Assembly: GCA_947503935.1 (NCBI GenBank)
Contig: CANNFR010000008.1
Coordinates: forward strand, 259,251-323,250
Direction: 5' to 3'
Length of the DNA stretch: 64,000 bases
Origin: an uncultured Paracoccaceae bacterium
GTDB lineage: Bacteria > Pseudomonadota > Alphaproteobacteria > Rhodobacterales > Rhodobacteraceae
Under the pieces are notes generated by a model, which had not been told where the DNA came from, searched no databases, and saw only the letters and a program-made list of their open reading frames with translations. Position numbers and translations under genes: made by a program. Below are positions 60,149 through 64,000 of this stretch, piece by piece (the first letter of the stretch is position 1; the number at the start of each line of letters is the position of its first letter).

Positions 60149-60961
60149 ATGGCCATTACCGATCACGCCCCAGACCTTCCGCTGATCCGGATGGTGCCCA
60201 TTCCCCGCCTCGCCCAAGGGGGCAAATGGCGGGTTGAGGCGATGCGCAGTTACTCCACGCCGCTGCTGTTGTGGTTCACGCGCGGACAGGGGCGCATCAC
60301 GGCGGCGGGTGTGACGCGGGGCTATGGCGCGCATAACCTGATCTTCCTGCCCGCCGGCACGATGCATGCCTTCGACCTCAGCCAGCATGTGCACGGCACG
60401 GCCCTTTTCCTGCCGCAGAACAGCGACCTGAAGCTGCCCGACCGCCAGGTGCATCTGCGCATTCGCGATGCGATCCCCCAGGGCGAGATGGCGGTGCAGC
60501 TCGACAACCTCCAGCGTGAGCTTGACGGCGACAAGACCGGCCGCGCCCGCGCGATCCGGTATCACCTGGGCCTGCTGTCGGTATGGCTTGAGCGCCAGAT
60601 GGAGGCCGAGGAAGAGGCCGAAGGCGTGCCCACGCCCAAGGCGGCGGTCCGTCTGGCACGCGCTTATGCCGACAAGGTCGAACGCGATTTCCGGTCAGGC
60701 AAGTCGGTGGCCGATTACGCCGCCGAACTGGGCGTGACCTCGACCCACCTCAGCCGAGTCTGCCGCCAGACCTGCGGCCGCCCGGCCTCGGCCCTCTTGC
60801 AGGACCGGCAACTCTTCGAGGCGCGCCGCCTTCTGGCCGAAACACGGCTGCCGGTGCAGGACATCGCCGAGGCGCTTGGCTTTGGCTCGGCCGCCTATTT
60901 CAGCCGCTCGTTTCAGGCGCGGACCGGCAAAACACCCACGGGGTTCCGTCGCGGCAACTGA
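60149..60961 (+). CDS. AraC-family transcriptional regulator
   Basis: 270 residues: an N-terminal cupin-like sensing domain (about 1-150; LLLWFTRGQGRITAAG, LIFLPAGTMHAFDL) and a C-terminal double helix-turn-helix (about 170-268; SVADYAAELGVTSTHLSRVC and PVQDIAEALGFGSAAYFSRS, then TGKTPTGFR). It lies 110 bp after miaA and 233 bp before the ABC transporter operon, which it may control. Ligand unknown. Confidence 0.93.
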   Translation: MAITDHAPDLPLIRMVPIPRLAQGGKWRVEAMRSYSTPLLLWFTRGQGRITAAGVTRGYGAHNLIFLPAGTMHAFDLSQHVHGTALFLPQNSDLKLPDRQVHLRIRDAIPQGEMAVQLDNLQRELDGDKTGRARAIRYHLGLLSVWLERQMEAEEEAEGVPTPKAAVRLARAYADKVERDFRSGKSVADYAAELGVTSTHLSRVCRQTCGRPASALLQDRQLFEARRLLAETRLPVQDIAEALGFGSAAYFSRSFQARTGKTPTGFRRGN

Positions 60962-61194
60962 GCCTGCGGCCATAAAGCCCAGAAAAGTAGCGAAAAAGTG
61001 CGACCTTGCCGGTTGATCCGCAGGGCAATGTCGTTTTCACTGTGCGCAGCTGTCGTTTTTGGACCAAAATCTGCCGAATCCGACCGTTGACGCATCGGGG
61101 AAACTGGTGCCGAATGCGATCAAGACCAATGTGGGCTGCGAAAAATCAGCAGCACCCGCCAAAACAACAAGAATGTGTCACAGGGAGACTTTTC

Positions 61195-62847
61195 ATGACA
61201 TACCCGACCGAGACCGCCCCAGATCTACACCCGGCGGTCGCGCTATATGCCGAGGAGTGCAAGGCAGGCCAACTAAGCCGCCGTGAATTTCTCACCCGCG
61301 CCACCGCCTTGGGCGCCACCGCGACGGTGGCCTATTCGGCCATCGGCCTGAACAGCCCGGCCCGCGCCGAGGCCCACGCCCAGATGGGCGGCACCTTGCG
61401 CGCCAATATGGAAACCAAGGCGCTAAAAGACCCGCGCCTGTTCGACTGGTCCGAGATGGGCAATTTCGCGCGCGGCTGGCTGGAATATCTGGTGGAATAC
61501 AACAGCGATGGCAGCTTCCGCGGCATGCTTCTGGAAAGCTGGGAGGCCAATGACGACGCGACCGAGTTCACGCTGAACGTGCGCCCGGGCGTCAAATGGA
61601 ACAATGGCGACGATTTCACCGCCGAGGATGTGGCCTTCAACATCACCCGTTGGTGCGATGGCACGGTCGAGGGCAATTCGATGGCCACCCGCATGGCCGC
61701 CCTGATGGACGAGACCACGAATATGGCCCGCGACGGCGCCATCACCGTGGTCGATCCGCTGACCGTTCGGCTTGTGCTGAATGCGCCTGATATCACCATC
61801 GTGCCGGGCATGGCCGATTACCCGTCGTCGATCGTTCATCAAAGCTATGATGGCGGCGATCCGTCAGCGAACCCGATCGGCACAGGCCCCTATCTGCCTG
61901 AGGAAAACAACGTCGGGATCCGCCAGGTTCTGGTGCGCAACACCGACCACACCTGGTGGGGCACCGAGGTTTACGGCGGGCCCTATCTGGACCGGATCGA
62001 GTACTACGACCTCGGCACCGATTCCTCGTCGGTCTTCGCCTCGGCCGCGTCGGACGAGATTGATATGACCTATCAGACTTCGGGCGATTTCGTCGAGGTT
62101 TTCGATGAGCTCGGCTGGCAGAAGAGCGAGGCCGTCACCTCGGCCACCATCGCGGTCCGCTTCAATCAGGACAACGCGCCCTACGACAATCGCGCTGTGC
62201 GCAATGCGCTGCAAATGGCGGTTGATAACAACGTGGTGCTGGAGCTTGGCTATGCCAATCTGGGGATCGTGGCCGAAAACCACCATGTCTGCCCGATCCA
62301 TCCCGAATATGCCGAACTGCCGCCTCTGACAGTCGATAAAGCCGCCGCCAAGGCCGCCCTTGACGAAGCGGGCCAGGGCGATACCGAGTTCGAACTGATC
62401 TCGGTCGATATCGACTATCAATCGGCCAGCTGTGACGCGGTTGCGGCGCAGTTGCGCGATGCCGGCATCAGCGTGAAGCGCACTATCCTGCCCGGCGCGA
62501 CCTTCTGGAACGACTGGACCAAATACCCCTGGTCCTGCACCGAATGGAACATGCGCCCCCTTGGCGTGCAGGTTCTGGCGCTGGCCTATCGGTCAGGCGT
62601 GCCGTGGAACGAAAGCGCGTTTGCGAATGCGGAATTCGATGCGGCCCTGTCCAAGGCGATGTCGATTGCCGATGCCGATGAGCGTCGGGTGGTCATGGCG
62701 GATATCGAGAAGATCATGCAGGACGAAGGCGTGATGGTGCAGCCTTTCTGGCGCTCGCTCTATCGTCACATGAAAGACAACGTGCGGGGCGCCGACATGC
62801 ACCCGACATTTGAACACCACCACTACAAGTGGTGGATCGAGGCGTGA
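61195..62847 (+). CDS. Family 5 ABC substrate-binding protein, Tat-exported
   Basis: 550 residues from ATG 61195 (CAGGGAGAC upstream). A long N-terminal region precedes a twin-arginine signal ([20 protein letters not shown], about residues 26-45), cleaved near ARAEAHA. The SBP_bac_5 core has [33 protein letters not shown] and [21 protein letters not shown] hairpin terminator directly after it probably lowers transcription into the permease genes, giving more binding protein than membrane subunits. Cargo unknown (peptide, opine or similar). Confidence 0.93.
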   Translation: MTYPTETAPDLHPAVALYAEECKAGQLSRREFLTRATALGATATVAYSAIGLNSPARAEAHAQMGGTLRANMETKALKDPRLFDWSEMGNFARGWLEYLVEYNSDGSFRGMLLESWEANDDATEFTLNVRPGVKWNNGDDFTAEDVAFNITRWCDGTVEGNSMATRMAALMDETTNMARDGAITVVDPLTVRLVLNAPDITIVPGMADYPSSIVHQSYDGGDPSANPIGTGPYLPEENNVGIRQVLVRNTDHTWWGTEVYGGPYLDRIEYYDLGTDSSSVFASAASDEIDMTYQTSGDFVEVFDELGWQKSEAVTSATIAVRFNQDNAPYDNRAVRNALQMAVDNNVVLELGYANLGIVAENHHVCPIHPEYAELPPLTVDKAAAKAALDEAGQGDTEFELISVDIDYQSASCDAVAAQLRDAGISVKRTILPGATFWNDWTKYPWSCTEWNMRPLGVQVLALAYRSGVPWNESAFANAEFDAALSKAMSIADADERRVVMADIEKIMQDEGVMVQPFWRSLYRHMKDNVRGADMHPTFEHHHYKWWIEA

Positions 62848-62855
62848 TCGCCCGC

Positions 62856-62882
62856 CGGAGGGGCCGCTTGGCCCCTCCGTTT
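62856..62882 (+). terminator. Attenuating hairpin after binding-protein gene
   Basis: CGGAGGGGCC (62856-62865), loop GCTT, GGCCCCTCCG (62870-62879), then TTT. A perfect 10-bp GC stem located 9 bp after the stop, inside the operon before the permease; partial read-through is expected. Confidence 0.85.
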
Positions 62883-62935
62883 CCCTTTCCCAGAAAGGTG
62901 CCGACCTGCGCTGACGGTCAGGCAAGTAATCCCCT

Positions 62936-63979
62936 ATGTTGATGTTTATCCTCCGCCGCATCCTGACGATGCTTCTGACGGCATTTTGCCTGACCTTCAT
63001 CGTGTTCTACCTGACGAACCTGCCCCCCAACCTTGAAAAGCTGGCCAAGACCGAAGCCTCGGCCCGGATGACCGATGCCGAGGTGGAAAGCTGGATCGAG
63101 CGTAACGGCTACGGCCAGCCGCTGATCGTGCGCTATGGCGAGTGGCTGGGCGTGGCGCCGGGCTGGACGAATGTCGAAGCCAACGGCACCTTGCGCGGGC
63201 GCTGCGTGGACCGCGCCGAAGACCGCGAGAATGCCGCGCGGTTCTGCGGCCTGTTGCAGGGCGATTGGGGCACCTCGACCGTTTTCAGAAACCCGGTCAG
63301 CGAGATCATCGCCACCCGGCTGGGCCTGACCGGCATCCTGATGTTCTGGGTGATGGTGCTGATGGTCCCCTCGGCGCTTCTGATCGGCGTCATGGCCGGC
63401 ATGCGCGAAGGCTCGCGGTTAGACCGGTCGCTCTCGACCTTTTCCATCGCCACCACGGCGACGCCGGAATATGTGTCGGGCGTGTTCTTCATCGTGTTTC
63501 TTGCCTCGAACGCAGGCGTGCAGATCTTCAAGGGCACGGCCACAAGTGCAATGGACAACATCACGTTCGAGAACTTCTTCCTGCCGGTCCTGACCATCGC
63601 GCTTTATGGCATCGGGTATATCGCCCGGATGACGCGCGCCTCGATGACCGAGGTGATGACCGCGCAATATATCCGCACGGCCCGCCTGAAAGGCGTGAGC
63701 TTCCGCAATGTCGTTCTGAAACACGCCCTGCGAAACGCGCTGATCGCGCCTTTCACGGTGATCATGTTGCAATTCCCGTGGCTCTTGAACGGCGTCGTGA
63801 TCGTCGAGACGCTGTTCAACTACAAGGGCTTCGGCTGGACCTTGGTCCAGGCCGCCAGCAACAACGATATCGAGCTGCTTCTGGCCTGTTCGGTCGTCGC
63901 CGTCTTCGTCGTGCTGGTGACGCAGCTGATCTCGGATATCGGCTACGTCTTCCTGAACCCGCGCATCCGCATCGCCTGA
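62936..63979 (+). CDS. ABC importer permease, DppB type
   Basis: 347 residues with six membrane segments. The N-terminal signal-anchor (MLMFILRRILTMLLTAFCLT) and the EAA loop (RTARLKGVSFRNVVLKHALR, about residues 244-263) define a DppB/OppB-type permease. A soluble periplasmic insert of about 60 residues follows helix 1 (NGYGQPLIVRYGEWLG; with two Cys, RGRCVDR and RFCGLL), longer than usual. It follows the binding-protein gene after 88 bp. Confidence 0.92.
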   Translation: MLMFILRRILTMLLTAFCLTFIVFYLTNLPPNLEKLAKTEASARMTDAEVESWIERNGYGQPLIVRYGEWLGVAPGWTNVEANGTLRGRCVDRAEDRENAARFCGLLQGDWGTSTVFRNPVSEIIATRLGLTGILMFWVMVLMVPSALLIGVMAGMREGSRLDRSLSTFSIATTATPEYVSGVFFIVFLASNAGVQIFKGTATSAMDNITFENFFLPVLTIALYGIGYIARMTRASMTEVMTAQYIRTARLKGVSFRNVVLKHALRNALIAPFTVIMLQFPWLLNGVVIVETLFNYKGFGWTLVQAASNNDIELLLACSVVAVFVVLVTQLISDIGYVFLNPRIRIA

Positions 63980-63992
63980 GGAGGGTCGAGAT

Positions 63993-64000
63993 ATGGAACC
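63993..64000 (+). CDS. Start of next gene, cut by window end
   Basis: GAGGAGGGTCGAG precedes an ATG at 63993, 13 bp after the permease stop; only two codons are visible. By operon logic it should be the DppC-type permease, but nothing of it can be read. Confidence 0.5.

Noticed and set aside
1-64000. tRNA, rRNA, CRISPR arrays, prophage or integrase genes
   Set aside because: Looked for and not found; no cloverleaf, spacer periodicity or integrase motif was recognised by eye.

Overview
The window is high-GC DNA with alphaproteobacterial content, most likely Rhodobacteraceae (Roseobacter group). The pointers are an Entner-Doudoroff edd/eda pair, an OlsB-type ornithine-lipid acyltransferase, lpxI in place of lpxH, a LuxR protein with no LuxI nearby, many Tat-exported ABC binding proteins, and GTG/TTG starts. 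No rRNA, tRNA or CRISPR array was recognised, and assignment to genus is not possible from reading alone.

Layout. 0.3-2.9 kb (minus): DUF502 membrane protein and a psuK-psuG pseudouridine salvage pair. 3.4-5.2 kb (plus): rpsB-tsf with a clear terminator. 5.5-7.7 kb: divergent LuxR-type regulator and an FAD amine/amino-acid oxidoreductase. 7.7-27.8 kb: an accessory nitrogen-scavenging island. 27.8-36.5 kb: ArsR/SRPBCC/VOC operon, a 2OG hydroxylase-like protein, two tiny basic proteins, an orphan Fe3+-type permease, tryptophan 2,3-dioxygenase, an M48 protease, a PIN protein and an RlmI-like methyltransferase. 36.6-41.5 kb: edd, eda, olsB, msrB, SRPBCC and tautomerase. 41.6-45.1 kb: two TetR genes, bamE, DUF177 and VOC. 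45.2-59.0 kb (minus): trmJ, then lpxB-lpxI and lpxA-fabZ-skp-bamA-rseP-dxr-cdsA-uppS-frr-(unknown)-pyrH. 59.2-64 kb (plus): miaA, an AraC regulator and the start of a second peptide-type ABC transporter operon.

The most interesting part is the island at 8.4-26.8 kb. A minus-strand operon carries a BMP-family ABC importer (binding protein, two permeases, double ATPase), a formamidase (AmiF), a biuret hydrolase (BiuH), a second BiuH-like cysteine hydrolase and a cupin. A LysR gene with a perfect palindromic operator lies between this operon and a divergent plus-strand operon holding a Dpp-type importer (binding protein, two permeases, fused double ATPase), an allophanate hydrolase (AtzF) and a RidA protein. 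A third, convergent operon encodes a three-gene nitrile hydratase/thiocyanate-hydrolase-like enzyme, whose beta subunit is split in two genes, plus an amidase. Together these could take (tri)uret or biuret to allophanate and then ammonia and CO2, formamide to formate and ammonia, and nitrile-type compounds to amides and acids. The island is bracketed by a diverged direct repeat of about 145 bp (7807-7951 and 27398-27541), and a decayed IS3-type OrfA lies at its right end, which suggests acquisition by a mobile element.

Several regulatory palindromes can be read directly: the LysR site (16849-16865), the ArsR site overlapping its own start (27746-27797), two TetR half-palindromes exactly 30 bp apart (44473-44521), a LacI-type operator before edd (36579-36590), and a palindrome before a ribbon-helix-helix gene (29973-29984). 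Start positions were set from ribosome-binding sites, overlaps and family N termini.
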